64,000 bases of DNA from contig NZ_CP016761.1 of assembly GCF_001642935.1 (NCBI RefSeq), positions 806,001 through 870,000 on the forward strand, read 5' to 3'. Source of the stretch: Fictibacillus arsenicus (GTDB lineage: Bacteria > Bacillota > Bacilli > Bacillales > Fictibacillaceae). Every line of letters begins with the position of its first letter. Position 1 is the first letter of the stretch. Shown here in pieces: positions 42,562-52,104 of this stretch. The notes beneath the pieces were generated by a model that was given only the letters and a program-made list of their open reading frames with translations, searched no databases and had not been told where the DNA came from. A program made the position numbers and the translations under genes.

Positions 42562-43083
42562 ATGGGGGCGATGTTAGATATTGTTTTTGCAATTATCATT
42601 TCCGCTGGTATCGGAATGTCCATTTATAATTTTTTTAAGAATATAAATGATAAAAAGAAATCAGAGCCGGTGTATGGATTATCATATAGCGGTGAATATA
42701 CGCAAAAGAACTTTTGGACGAATAAGATTGTAATATTTGTGATTATTACACAAGGATTTGGTTTCTTAAAATTGTCTTTAACCGTAAACATAATGATGCT
42801 TTGTTTGATTGTAATTCTTACCCTTTTATACTTTACACAAATTTTGCGAGGTGCGATCGGTAAGAACGGCATTGTGTCAGCAAAACATTTTTATGAGTGG
42901 AGACAGGTTGATTCTGTTGAATGGATAACAGGTCTGCAAGCAGAAAATCCAGGATATCCTAGCTGGGGGCTGGTTCGCTTTCATACAGGCAGCCGTTACG
43001 TTGAGTTTATTATTAAGAAAAAGGCAGAAGAAGAAGTACGGTCATTTGTAGAAGAGAAAATGAACTTCGCAAAAGCGAACTAG
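42562..43083 (+). CDS. Hypothetical membrane protein (DUF5673-like)
   Basis: 173 residues: a short N-terminal TM (about 5-23), two further TM segments around residues 50-90, then a C-terminal soluble beta domain (GIVSAKHFYEWRQVDSVEWI, GLVRFHTGSRYVEFIIKKKA) that resembles PH-like domains in DUF5673-type proteins. ATG 42562 follows AAGGGGGAGATATTG. The family assignment is from memory and moderate. Confidence 0.7.
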   Translation: MGAMLDIVFAIIISAGIGMSIYNFFKNINDKKKSEPVYGLSYSGEYTQKNFWTNKIVIFVIITQGFGFLKLSLTVNIMMLCLIVILTLLYFTQILRGAIGKNGIVSAKHFYEWRQVDSVEWITGLQAENPGYPSWGLVRFHTGSRYVEFIIKKKAEEEVRSFVEEKMNFAKAN

Positions 43084-43169
43084 TTCAAAGGATTTGTTTT
43101 TGTTGTAAAAGGTATTCTGTTTTTTCCCTCGAATAAGTTAAATGTAAAAGGGAAAAGGTGGTTTTAAAT

Positions 43170-43400
43170 ATGAAACCATGGATCAAAGCAGGGTTAATCA
43201 CAGCTGGTGTAATCGTTCTTGTCAGCACATTTTTTATTGGTAACCAAGCAGAAAAAGCAGTGGTTCAGCAAGGCAGCTTTAATACGGATTCACTTTACAT
43301 CGTCAGTGTTTTATTAGGAGCTTCTCTTATAGCTGTTGGTTTAAGGATTAAAGGTAATAATAAAAATAAAGCAATAACCCCAAAGAACAGTGCGAAATAA
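43170..43400 (+). CDS. Hypothetical two-TM small membrane protein, 76 residues
   Basis: ATG 43170 is preceded by AAAAGGTGGTTTTAAAT. Two TM helices (about 5-24 and 42-60) are followed by a basic tail (KGNNKNKAITPKNSAK). I do not recognise a family. A terminator begins inside its last codons. Confidence 0.72.
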   Translation: MKPWIKAGLITAGVIVLVSTFFIGNQAEKAVVQQGSFNTDSLYIVSVLLGASLIAVGLRIKGNNKNKAITPKNSAK

Positions 43401-43413
43401 GCACTGTTTTTAA
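43385..43413 (+). terminator. Intrinsic terminator
   Basis: AACAGTGC/GCACTGTT stem then TTTAACGTTTTTT, overlapping the stop codon of the preceding gene. Confidence 0.82.
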
Positions 43414-43487
43414 CGTTTTTTGTAGGTCATTCCAATCTTTTGTATAATACGAGTAGTTAACTATTAATTGTGTCAGAGGAGACAAAC

Positions 43488-44135
43488 ATGAAATACGAAG
43501 ATTTTAAAGAAATTGTACACGGCAGAAGAAGCGTCCGTAAGTTTACAGATGAAGGTGTTGCAGAGGAAGATCTATACGAAATCATGGATTGTGCCCGGTA
43601 TGCACCCAGTGACACAAACTCGCAGACGTGGGAATTTATTGTGATCCGTAATAGAGATAAAGTGAAAAAGATTGAAGAAATGACTTGGGATGCCATTCAT
43701 AAACTTGCGGCAAAAGCAGAAGAGAACGGAAAGACGAAGGAAGCGAAACTGCTGACACGTTCATTTGGTCCATATGCTACTGCATTCTCGGGAGCTCCCG
43801 TTTTAATCATTTGTTTAGCTACTCCGTATGAATCTAAATTCCGTGAAAAAATCTTTGATCCGATCGAGCTTGCAGAAGATGCCGTTTGGGAAGAAGAAGG
43901 CATCAAGAGCAGCTGTCTTGCTATCCAGAACTTAATGCTCGCAGCCCACGCGCGCGGTCTAGGATCATGTCCGATGACGGGTCCTGTTTTATTAGCACAG
44001 GAGGCCATCCGTGAATTTTTAGATATTCCTGCTCAAAAGCAGATCAATATGGTAATCTCACTCGGCCATCCCCAAGACCAGCCAAAAAAACTGGCTAGAA
44101 AAGCAGTTGAAGAGATAGTAACGTATGTAGATTAA
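43488..44135 (+). CDS. Nitroreductase-family FMN oxidoreductase
   Basis: 215 residues, nitroreductase fold: FMN-binding start HGRRSVRKFTDEG, PSDTNSQTWEFIVIRN, and the C-terminal QNLMLAAHARGLGSCPMTGP plus VISLGHPQDQP. Uses NAD(P)H to reduce nitro compounds or quinones. ATG 43488 follows AGAGGAGACAAAC; TGTATAAT (-10-like) is at about 43440, so it has its own promoter. Confidence 0.9.
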   Translation: MKYEDFKEIVHGRRSVRKFTDEGVAEEDLYEIMDCARYAPSDTNSQTWEFIVIRNRDKVKKIEEMTWDAIHKLAAKAEENGKTKEAKLLTRSFGPYATAFSGAPVLIICLATPYESKFREKIFDPIELAEDAVWEEEGIKSSCLAIQNLMLAAHARGLGSCPMTGPVLLAQEAIREFLDIPAQKQINMVISLGHPQDQPKKLARKAVEEIVTYVD

Positions 44136-44137
44136 TA

Positions 44138-44189
44138 TGAAACCGGCTATCTGGGTTAGTTATTGACCTGGAGCAGCCGTTTTTTTGTT
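44138..44189 (+). terminator. Probable terminator of the nitroreductase gene
   Basis: Imperfect stem CGGCT..CTGGGT/ACCTGG..AGCCG followed by T7. Confidence 0.72.
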
Positions 44190-44204
44190 TTATAAGGGAA
44201 ATTG

Positions 44205-44287
44205 GAGCTCGTTCGCGAGTATTTATGCTCGCTGAACGAGCGCTTTTTGAGATTTATGAGCGCTATTCGGAATTTACGAGCGACATC
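44205..44287. repeat. 20-nt-periodic GAGCGC repeat cluster (inverted type)
   Basis: ACGAGCGC at 44236, ATGAGCGC at 44256 and ACGAGCGA at 44276, 20 nt apart, with a weaker unit (GCGAGTAT) near 44215. TTTATGAGCGC is the complement of the GCGCTCATAAA word at 3613 and 54571. Confidence 0.7.
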
Positions 44288-44379
44288 TTCATCAGAAAAA
44301 AATGGAAAAAGGATTTTTTTCGACACTTAGCGAATATATGCAGGATAAAAGTATGATGAACAAAGAAAGAGGAACATCT

Positions 44380-45486
44380 ATGAAAGAAACATTTGATTTA
44401 ATAGACTTTGCGCTGCAAAAGAGCGGGCTTGAATCTCTTAAAGATACCACGCAAGTTCAATACTTAGGTGAAGGCGCATGGCATCAGGCATATCTTGTTC
44501 AGCTGCGTGTTGGAGAAGCAGTTGTTGTAAGGTTTCCAAAGGCGGAAGCTTACGGGAAGAAGGTAGAGTTTGACGAGGCGGCAGCATATGCAGAATACGC
44601 AGGAACAAAAGCCTATTACGAACTGGCAAACAGCGTGAAACCTGGTATCTGTCCGGAGTTTTTTCATTATCATGTTGAAAAAGATAAGACGTTTACCGTT
44701 GAATCATATGCTGGAAAAGCGATAAAACTTGAGAGCTTTACGTTCATGGAAGCATTTCAGGCTGGTGCAGAAATGGGTGAATTTTTCCGAAATATGGACA
44801 CTGCCCAGCACAGTTTAAAGGGATTCGGATACTTGAAATGGAATGGTACAGCTGTTGAAGGACAGTTTCAGTCGAGTGTCACTGATTTTATGAAGGAAGA
44901 GAACGAAGAGTACTTAAGCGATTTTAAAGAGTTCATCCAAAACTATGATCAGCCGATTCTCCCATTTGCAACGACTCATTTAGAAGAATGCATGAATAAC
45001 AGGGAGATTGATGAATCACACATTATACTTACAAACCAGGATACCTCTCCTGAAAATATATTGCTTCATGCAGATGGAAGGATAAGTCTTATCGACCCCG
45101 TTCCGCTCCTATACAGCGGAGATTCTTTAGCTGGTAACTTTATAAACAATTATCACACACTGTATCCTTCATTTTTTAATGCACCTCGTTATGCGAAGCA
45201 TCAGTTTGACCGTTTTGAAGAAAAGCTGCAAACCATAGCTGACGGATTTATGGAAGGCTATTGTAATGGTGATGCTGCTGTAAGGAGACGGGTGAAACAA
45301 GAGGAATTTATTAAACTGACAAGCTTAACTGCTTTTCAGCAAAAAGTCTTGCATTCTGACATGACGTTAGAACAAAAAATTCGTTACGGCGAAAAAGCTG
45401 CAATCGCCAACAGAATTCCTGTACTTGTTAAAAGAATAGAAGAATTTCAATGGGAAGATGAAAAAAGCGGAACGAAGTTGGCATAA
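44380..45486 (+). CDS. Aminoglycoside phosphotransferase (APH)-fold kinase
   Basis: 368 residues of the APH/choline-kinase fold: Gly-rich loop LGEGAWHQAYLVQL, ATP-binding Lys region VVRFPKAEAYG, catalytic loop NQDTSPENILLH (the family usually has HxDxxxxN; the His is Asn here) and metal site RISLIDPVP. The substrate cannot be deduced; small-molecule kinases such as methylthioribose kinase share this fold and the gene lies just upstream of methionine genes. ATG 44380 follows AGAGGAACATCT; the longer frame from 44302 lacks an RBS. Confidence 0.78.
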   Translation: MKETFDLIDFALQKSGLESLKDTTQVQYLGEGAWHQAYLVQLRVGEAVVVRFPKAEAYGKKVEFDEAAAYAEYAGTKAYYELANSVKPGICPEFFHYHVEKDKTFTVESYAGKAIKLESFTFMEAFQAGAEMGEFFRNMDTAQHSLKGFGYLKWNGTAVEGQFQSSVTDFMKEENEEYLSDFKEFIQNYDQPILPFATTHLEECMNNREIDESHIILTNQDTSPENILLHADGRISLIDPVPLLYSGDSLAGNFINNYHTLYPSFFNAPRYAKHQFDRFEEKLQTIADGFMEGYCNGDAAVRRRVKQEEFIKLTSLTAFQQKVLHSDMTLEQKIRYGEKAAIANRIPVLVKRIEEFQWEDEKSGTKLA

Positions 45487-45575
45487 CGCGCATAGCATAG
45501 GCATATTCTTAATTTGAAAACTGACAGTTGAACGATAAGCTTTTTGTACGACTTTTAAAAGTTTTCAAAAAACGG

Positions 45576-45605
45576 TTGACTTTTAAAAACCGAATGGACT
45601 ATAAT
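45576..45605 (+). promoter_or_regulatory. Sigma-A promoter of the methionine operon
   Basis: TTGACT (45576-45581), 18-nt spacer, TATAAT (45600-45605), about 55 nt before the riboswitch. Confidence 0.8.
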
Positions 45606-45659
45606 CCTATTCAAGAACAATACAAACATCAACACGTTAATGTGTTAAACATAATTTGA

Positions 45660-45780
45660 TATCTCTTATCCAGAGAGGCGGAGGGACTAGGCCCGATGAA
45701 GCCCGGCAACCAACAAACCACATTCGGTTTGGAAAGGTGCCAATTCCTACAGATCATTTTTCGATCTGACAGATAAGAGG
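45660..45780 (+). promoter_or_regulatory. SAM-I riboswitch (S box)
   Basis: Canonical elements in order: CTCTTATCCAGAGAGGCGGA, GGGACTAGGCCCGATGAAGC, CCGGCAACC, GGAAAGGTGCCAATTCCTAC and AGATAAGAG, the last pairing with the first to close P1. With SAM bound, the downstream terminator forms and the operon is switched off. Confidence 0.97.
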
Positions 45781-45785
45781 AGGCC

Positions 45786-45822
45786 AAAACCCTCTTCTTA
45801 GGAAGGGGGTTTTTCTTTTTTT
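45786..45822 (+). terminator. SAM-riboswitch-controlled terminator
   Basis: AACCCTCTTC/GGAAGGGGGTT stem followed by TTTCTTTTTTT, about 150 nt before metY. Confidence 0.92.
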
Positions 45823-45968
45823 CCTCTTCTAAACTTCACAACAACTTCATCTCAAATTTTTATTTTTCATTTTAAAAATTGAATATCGTTCAAGGGAAAA
45901 GTTATAACCTTTATCCCTAGTTTTCCTATACATTTTATCGATATAAAACACAAAAAGGAGAGATTTAT

Positions 45969-47759
45969 ATGACAAAATCATTTGATGGATACGACATTGA
46001 CACATTGCTTTTACACGGAGGGCAAGCGCCTGATCCAACAACAGGCTCGCGGGCTGTACCAGTCTACCAAACAACGTCTTATGTTTTTTCGGATACGGAC
46101 CACGCACAGAGCTTATTTGCTCTTGAAGAGCCAGGGAACATTTACAGCCGAATCGGTAATCCGACAGTTGACGTATTTGAAAAAAGAGTAGCCCTTCTTG
46201 AAGACGGAGTGGCCGCAGTGGCAACTTCTTCAGGTATGTCAGCGATCGCGCTAGCTATATTGAACATTGCAGAAGCGGGTGATGAGATCGTAGCTGCAAC
46301 AAACCTTTATGGCGGCACTTACAATCTATTTTCTATTACTCTCCCGAAATACGGAATCAACGTAAAATTTGTTGATGCCGAAGATCCAGAGAATTTCAGA
46401 AAAGCCGTAACTCCGAACACTAAAGCGTTCTTTGCTGAAACAATCGGTAATCCCAGTTTGAACGTACTTGATATTGAAGCTGTTGCAGATATTGCACACG
46501 AAAACGGAGTGCCGCTTTTAATCGACAATACGTTCGCAACTCCATATGTCACAAAGCCATTAAGCTGGGGAGCAGATATTGTTATTCATTCAGCTACGAA
46601 ATGGATTGGCGGACATGGTACAGCGATCGGCGGGGTGGTCGTTGATGGCGGACGCTTTAATTGGAACTCAGAAAAATTCCCAGGATTCACTGAACCGGAT
46701 CGCAGTTATAACGGTTTGAGATATGCGGTTGATTTTGGAACACTCGCATTCGCTACGAAACTTCGGGTTCAGCTTTTACGAGATTTTGGTGCTTGTTTGA
46801 GCCCTCACAATGCATTCCTCCTTTTACAAGGATTAGAAACGCTGCACCTTCGTGTTGAAAAACATGCGAAAAACGCGCAGGAGATCGCAGAATATCTCGA
46901 TAAGCATCCTGCAGTAGATTGGGTTTCATACCCTGGGCTTGAGGAACATCCAAGTCATGAGCTGGCTAAAAAATATTTAAGCAACGGTTTTGGTTCGATC
47001 GTGAACTTCGGAATAAAAGGCGGGCGTGATGCTGGGCGTAAAGTGATCAACAACATCTCATTATGGTCACATGTAGCGAACGTTGGTGATGCAAAATCTC
47101 TGATTATCCATCCAGCATCTACAACTCATCAGCAATTAAGTGATGAAGAGTTAAAAGCGACCGGAGTAACTGAGGAACTTATCCGTTTATCAATCGGTCT
47201 TGAATCAGTAAAAGACTTAACGAACGATCTGGACCGGGCGATTCAAGCAGCAACGGGGATCGGATCGAAAAAAACAGAGATTACGATCAATGATGAAGGT
47301 GTGATTCGCTGGGCATTGCAGTCCTCATTATACAGAGCAGTTGAAAACGGCCAGGAGATTCAGCGGCCAAAGACACTTGCAATCGTCGGGTTAAGTTCCA
47401 ATCCGGCAAGACCTAGCCACAGACTTGCACGCAAAATGCAGCGTCTTGGATATAAGATCGTCCCGGTAAATCCGAGAGAAACGGAAGTGCTCGATGAAAA
47501 AGCTTATCCAGATCTAAAGTCCATTCCGTTCCCGATCGATGTTGTTCAAGTGTTTAGAAGTCCTGAAGCAGCTATTGAACTTGCGAAAGAAGCTGCGATC
47601 ACCCAGCCAAAAGTATTCTGGCTTCAAGAAGGAGTCATTTCACCGGAAGCTGCGAGGATCGCAAAAGAAGCGGGAATTGATGTGGTTCACAACAGATGTA
47701 CCTATAAGGAAGCGCAGCGTTTAAGAGGTACGATCGCAACGTATGCGTGTGAAGTATAA
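45969..47759 (+). CDS. metY: O-acetylhomoserine sulfhydrylase MetY fused to a CoA-binding domain
   Basis: 596 residues. Residues 1 to about 427 are a Cys/Met-metabolism PLP enzyme of the MetY type ([21 protein letters not shown] at the N-terminus; PLP lysine 211 in [12 protein letters not shown]). Residues about 433-596 are a separate YccU-type CoA-binding domain ([49 protein letters not shown]). The reaction is O-acetylhomoserine + sulfide to homocysteine. The tail may tie the enzyme to CoA level or to the acyl-CoA enzymes of the operon. AAAAGGAG precedes the ATG. It is the first gene behind the SAM riboswitch. Confidence 0.93.
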   Translation: MTKSFDGYDIDTLLLHGGQAPDPTTGSRAVPVYQTTSYVFSDTDHAQSLFALEEPGNIYSRIGNPTVDVFEKRVALLEDGVAAVATSSGMSAIALAILNIAEAGDEIVAATNLYGGTYNLFSITLPKYGINVKFVDAEDPENFRKAVTPNTKAFFAETIGNPSLNVLDIEAVADIAHENGVPLLIDNTFATPYVTKPLSWGADIVIHSATKWIGGHGTAIGGVVVDGGRFNWNSEKFPGFTEPDRSYNGLRYAVDFGTLAFATKLRVQLLRDFGACLSPHNAFLLLQGLETLHLRVEKHAKNAQEIAEYLDKHPAVDWVSYPGLEEHPSHELAKKYLSNGFGSIVNFGIKGGRDAGRKVINNISLWSHVANVGDAKSLIIHPASTTHQQLSDEELKATGVTEELIRLSIGLESVKDLTNDLDRAIQAATGIGSKKTEITINDEGVIRWALQSSLYRAVENGQEIQRPKTLAIVGLSSNPARPSHRLARKMQRLGYKIVPVNPRETEVLDEKAYPDLKSIPFPIDVVQVFRSPEAAIELAKEAAITQPKVFWLQEGVISPEAARIAKEAGIDVVHNRCTYKEAQRLRGTIATYACEV

Positions 47760-47815
47760 GAAATAAAAAAATAAAAGCCAAAAATAGAGATAACAAAAGT
47801 GGAGGGAAACTGATT

Positions 47816-48802
47816 ATGAAGAATTGGTGGAAAGGAACGCTGCTCGTTAGTTTAGCAGCTGCACTGTTATTAGCGGGCTGTTCGAGCTCAGCAAAAGAAG
47901 GAGAAAAACCAGAAAAGATCAGATTGGATTACGCGTTCTATTCGCCAACAAGTCTGGCACTTAAAAAGTTTGGCTGGGCAGAGGAAGCATTTAAAAAAGA
48001 TGGCATTGAAGTAGAGTGGGTGCAAAGCCAGGGAAGCAATAAAGCGCTGGAGTTCCTGAATTCCGATAGTGTGGACTTCGGTTCAACTGCCGGAGCTGCT
48101 GCACTTATTGCAAAAGACAAAGGTGCACCTATCGAATCTGTATATATCTATTCACAGCCTGAATGGACCGCATTGGTAGCAAAAGATGGAGGCCCGATTA
48201 AGGATGTAAAAGATCTTAAAGGAAAAAAGGTAGCGGCAACCTTCGGAACAGATCCTCACATCTTTTTATTGCGTGCTCTAAGTGAAGCTGGACTTTCAGC
48301 AAAAGATGTTCAGATCGTAAACCTTCAGCATGCTGATGGTGCAAACGCTCTAATCAAAGGTCAAGTAGATGCCTGGGCAGGACTTGATCCGCATATGGCA
48401 AGAACAGAGTTAGAATCTGGAGGAAAATATATCTACCGAAATCCAGATTTTAATACGTACGGAACGCTGAATGTTCGCTCAGAGTTTGCTAAGAATCATC
48501 CGAAGCAAGTGGAACAAGTGATTGAGCTTTATGAAAAAGCAAGAAAATGGACACTGGAAAATCCAGAAGAAGCAGCAAAACTTTTATCTGAAGAGGCGGG
48601 GATAAAAGAAGATGTCGCTAAAAAACAACTCGAACGAAATAACTTCTCGGAACCTGTTCCAGGATCACAGCACGAAAAAGCTATATCGGCTGCAGGCGAA
48701 GTACTTCAGACAGAAGAGATTGTCAAAAAGGATACAGACATCCAGAAACTCGTAAAAGAATTGATTAACCCTAAGTTTGCTGAAAAAGTAATCAATAAAT
48801 AA
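47816..48802 (+). CDS. SsuA-like ABC-transporter substrate-binding lipoprotein
   Basis: 328 residues with a lipobox LLAGC, hence anchored to the outer membrane leaflet. The periplasmic-binding fold matches aliphatic sulfonate/nitrate-type binding proteins (LDYAFYSPTSLALKKFGW, QGSNKALEFLNSDSVDFG, SVYIYSQPEWTALVA). In this operon it probably binds an organosulfur compound; the ligand is not known. GTGGAGGGAAACTG precedes the ATG. Confidence 0.88.
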   Translation: MKNWWKGTLLVSLAAALLLAGCSSSAKEGEKPEKIRLDYAFYSPTSLALKKFGWAEEAFKKDGIEVEWVQSQGSNKALEFLNSDSVDFGSTAGAAALIAKDKGAPIESVYIYSQPEWTALVAKDGGPIKDVKDLKGKKVAATFGTDPHIFLLRALSEAGLSAKDVQIVNLQHADGANALIKGQVDAWAGLDPHMARTELESGGKYIYRNPDFNTYGTLNVRSEFAKNHPKQVEQVIELYEKARKWTLENPEEAAKLLSEEAGIKEDVAKKQLERNNFSEPVPGSQHEKAISAAGEVLQTEEIVKKDTDIQKLVKELINPKFAEKVINK

Positions 48803-48826
48803 CACAGAAGGAAGGAGGAAGTGCCA

Positions 48827-49672
48827 GTGATTTCAGAAACTCAAAAATGGAAAGCGGGAGAGAGAGCAGCTGCTGCTAAGCTCTCTTCTCCAAAAGGTTT
48901 ATTCAAAAAAGGACGCGGTATCGTTCTTGGTTCAATTTTGCCAGTCGTCCTGCTTATTGCTTGGGAGCTGGCTGCGAAAGCTGGATTGCTGGCGCCTCAC
49001 CTGCTTCCAGCACCAAGCGTTATTTTAGAGAAGATAATAAGCATGTATAGGGATGGTTCTCTATTCGGTCATGTTTCTATTACGTTAACACGCGTGTTCT
49101 TAGGATTTGCGATTGGTACAGGAGCCGCGGTTGTGATTGGAGCCGTCGTCGGGTATGCCAAAACTGCTGAACAGCTTCTTGACCCATTGTTTCAAGCGGT
49201 TCGTTCCATTCCTTCTCTCGCATGGGTACCGTTGTTTATTTTATGGATGGGAATAGGTGAACCTTCCAAGATCTCATTGATTGCAGTCGGCGTGTTTTTC
49301 CCGGTGTATTTGAATATCGTGGCAGGCATTCAAGGGGTTGACCGAAAGCTGATAGAAGTAGGCAAGATTTATCAGCTATCTCCATTTCAGCTGACGAAAC
49401 GCATTATTTTACCAGCAGCATTGCCATCTTTTATTACAGGGATGAGAAGCGGTCTAGGACTTGGCTGGATGTTTGTTGTCGCAGCCGAACTGATGGGAGC
49501 AAGTGAAGGATTAGGGTATTTGCTGGTCGTCGGCCAGAACACGTATTCACCAGACACGGTCATTGCCAGTATCCTGCTTTTTGCCGTATTAGGGAAAGTG
49601 ACAGACGCGATACTAAAATGGATTGAATACCGCTCTCTTAAATGGCAGGACAGCATAAGCAACCAAGCGTAG
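48827..49672 (+). CDS. SsuC-like ABC-transporter permease
   Basis: 281 residues, six TM helices, with the EAA-like loop (GVDRKLIEVGKIYQLSPFQLTKRIILPAALPS) that contacts the ATPase. GTG 48827 lies 8 nt after AGGAGG; an in-frame GTG at 48821 is too close. Second gene of the transporter. Confidence 0.88.
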   Translation: MISETQKWKAGERAAAAKLSSPKGLFKKGRGIVLGSILPVVLLIAWELAAKAGLLAPHLLPAPSVILEKIISMYRDGSLFGHVSITLTRVFLGFAIGTGAAVVIGAVVGYAKTAEQLLDPLFQAVRSIPSLAWVPLFILWMGIGEPSKISLIAVGVFFPVYLNIVAGIQGVDRKLIEVGKIYQLSPFQLTKRIILPAALPSFITGMRSGLGLGWMFVVAAELMGASEGLGYLLVVGQNTYSPDTVIASILLFAVLGKVTDAILKWIEYRSLKWQDSISNQA

Positions 49673-49687
49673 AAGGAGGGAAAACAG

Positions 49688-50416
49688 ATGCTTCAGATTA
49701 ACCGTTTAAAACGGACGTTTAACAATAACCAGGCTGGATTTCAGAACATTAATTTTTCCGTCGATAAGGGAGAAATCATCGGGATCTTGGGCACAAGCGG
49801 ATGCGGTAAAAGTACACTGCTGCGTGTGCTTTCCGGACTTGATTCGAACTACGAAGGAAAGATTTCATCAAAAGATGGAAACGACAATATTGGAATGATG
49901 TTTCAGGAACCGAGACTTCTGCCATGGCTGTCTGTTAAGAACAACATCTCATTCGGTTTAGAAAAGGAAGAACGAAATTCAAACAAATATCAAACGTATT
50001 TAGACCTTGTAGGATTGACTGGTTTTGAAAATCATTATCCGAAAGATCTCTCTGGCGGGATGGCACAGCGGACAGCAATCGCGAGAGCGCTGATCACAGA
50101 TCCTGAGGTATTGCTTTTAGATGAACCCTTCAGCGCACTAGACGCATTTACAAAAATGCAGCTGCAAGATCTCCTTCTATCAATCTGGCAAAAAAAGCAA
50201 ACGACGATGCTGCTTGTCACACATGATATTGATGAAGCTCTCTACCTTTGCGATCGAATCTTCATCTTAAAAGGGCAGCCAGGAGAAGTATTTGCTGAAG
50301 TAGCTGTTGAGAAACCAAAGCCGAGGACGCGTGGAGATGCTTATCTATCAAAACAGAAGGCACATATATTGAATCTATTAAATGTTGAAAAGAAAGCAGC
50401 AGGTGACGAGCGATGA
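49688..50416 (+). CDS. SsuB-like ABC-transporter ATPase
   Basis: 242 residues: Walker A GTSGCGKST (35-43), Q-loop MFQEPRLLPW, signature LSGGM, Walker B LLLDEPFSALD and H-loop THDIDEA. Sulfonate/nitrate/taurine class. It overlaps the next gene by 4 nt (ATGA). Confidence 0.92.
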   Translation: MLQINRLKRTFNNNQAGFQNINFSVDKGEIIGILGTSGCGKSTLLRVLSGLDSNYEGKISSKDGNDNIGMMFQEPRLLPWLSVKNNISFGLEKEERNSNKYQTYLDLVGLTGFENHYPKDLSGGMAQRTAIARALITDPEVLLLDEPFSALDAFTKMQLQDLLLSIWQKKQTTMLLVTHDIDEALYLCDRIFILKGQPGEVFAEVAVEKPKPRTRGDAYLSKQKAHILNLLNVEKKAAGDER

Positions 50417-52104
50417 CAAAACTAGCAGCCATTGAGCCTGTAAACGGGACCTATAATGTTGTGACTGACAGAGATGACGCACCATTTTCATGGATCTCCA
50501 TAACAGAAAAGTTTAACAGAAGAGATGACGGAAGGACGAACATGGCGTATGAATGTGTGGACCGCCATGTGGAAGAGGGACGCGGTGAGAAGGTTGCTCT
50601 TCATTACTTGGATGATTCACAGGAATTTAAGATCACTTATCAGGAACTCAAGGAAACAACAGATAGATGGGCAGCAGTGCTTTCCAAGCATGGTGTAAAA
50701 AAAGGGGATTTCGTATTTGTCTTTTTGCCAAAACACCCTGATTGCCATATTGCAATGCTAGCAGCTATTAAACTAGGAGCAGTTGTCGGTCCTCTGTTTG
50801 AAGCATTTATGTCAGATGCAGTTAGAGACCGCATTGCAGACTGTGACGGAACTTTTTTAATTACAGACCAAGACCTCAATAAGCGCGTTCCACGGGATGA
50901 GCTGCCGAGTCTCCATACTGTCTTTTTAACAGATGGAGCCGGTGAAAACGGAGAGATTTCGCTGCAAGAGGAGCTTAATAGAGTAGGAGATGTTGGAAGC
51001 CAGATAGAGTGGGTCGATCCTGAACATGGTTTGAATATCCATTATACCTCTGGTTCAACAGGAAAGCCGAAAGGAATTATACACGCTCACCGCGCGATGA
51101 CACAGCAATATTTAACAGGCCGGTGGGTGCTTGATATACAAGCGGATGACGTGTATTGGTGCACAGCGCATCCGGGATGGGTAACTGGAACGGTGTACGG
51201 AGTTTTTGCACCACTTTTAAATGGAGCAACGATCGTGGTTCATGGCGGACGTTTTAAAGCAGAACAATGGTATGAAACGCTGCAAAATGCCGGCGTAACC
51301 GTCTGGTATAGTGCTCCTACTGCGTTTCGGATGCTGATGGCAAAAGGGAATAAGCTTCCTGAACAATATGATCTATCGAAACTGCGTCATATTTTAAGTG
51401 TCGGTGAACCGTTAAATCCAGAGGTTATTTATTGGGGAAAAAATATTCTTGGAAAAAGAATTCATGATACGTGGTGGATGACAGAAACGGGTGCGCAGCT
51501 TATCGTGAATCTGCCGAATGAAACGATCAAGCCAGGATCGATGGGAAAAGCGTTTCCGGGAATTACGGCAACCGTTTTAGATGAAGAAGGAAAAGAACTG
51601 CCTCCGTTTTCTGTTGGCCATTTAGCGATCAAGGCACCTTGGCCGGCCATTATGAGGGAAGTGTGGCAGAACGCTGAGAAGTATAATTCATATTTTGGAT
51701 GGGGTGACTGGTACGTTTCGGGTGATCTTGCTTACCGTGATGACGATGGCTATATCTTTTTCCAAGGACGTTCGGACGACATGATCAATTCATCTGGTGA
51801 AAGAATCGGTCCGTTTGAAGTCGAGAGCAAGCTCATTGAGCACGAAGCGGTGGCTGAAGCAGGAGTGATTGGAAAGCCTGATCCGATCCGGGGAGAAATC
51901 GTTAAAGCATTTATTGTACTGAAAGATGGCTATTCACAGAGCAGTGATCTGTTAGAAGAGATCCGTGTCTATGTTAGAGGGGAGCTTGCGGCACACGCTG
52001 CACCGCGCGAGATCGAAGTGGTAGAGGAACTCCCGAAAACAAAGATCAGCGGAAAAATTTTACGAAGAGAGCTGAAGGCCCGTGAGTTACAAAAACTTGC
52101 TTGA
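50413..52104 (+). CDS. Acyl-CoA synthetase (acetate/carboxylate-CoA ligase family)
   Basis: 563 residues of the AMP-forming ANL family: YTSGSTGKPKGIIHAHR (P-loop), the DTWWMTETGAQL adenylate site and GDWYVSGDLAYRDDDGYIFFQGRSDDMINSSGERIG, ending with KTKISGKILRRELK (catalytic Lys). It converts a carboxylate to its CoA thioester. Its place between the transporter and metX, all SAM-controlled, is unexpected: it may supply acetyl-CoA or activate an imported acid. The sequence is close to acetyl-CoA synthetases but specificity is open. Confidence 0.88.
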   Translation: MTKLAAIEPVNGTYNVVTDRDDAPFSWISITEKFNRRDDGRTNMAYECVDRHVEEGRGEKVALHYLDDSQEFKITYQELKETTDRWAAVLSKHGVKKGDFVFVFLPKHPDCHIAMLAAIKLGAVVGPLFEAFMSDAVRDRIADCDGTFLITDQDLNKRVPRDELPSLHTVFLTDGAGENGEISLQEELNRVGDVGSQIEWVDPEHGLNIHYTSGSTGKPKGIIHAHRAMTQQYLTGRWVLDIQADDVYWCTAHPGWVTGTVYGVFAPLLNGATIVVHGGRFKAEQWYETLQNAGVTVWYSAPTAFRMLMAKGNKLPEQYDLSKLRHILSVGEPLNPEVIYWGKNILGKRIHDTWWMTETGAQLIVNLPNETIKPGSMGKAFPGITATVLDEEGKELPPFSVGHLAIKAPWPAIMREVWQNAEKYNSYFGWGDWYVSGDLAYRDDDGYIFFQGRSDDMINSSGERIGPFEVESKLIEHEAVAEAGVIGKPDPIRGEIVKAFIVLKDGYSQSSDLLEEIRVYVRGELAAHAAPREIEVVEELPKTKISGKILRRELKARELQKLA

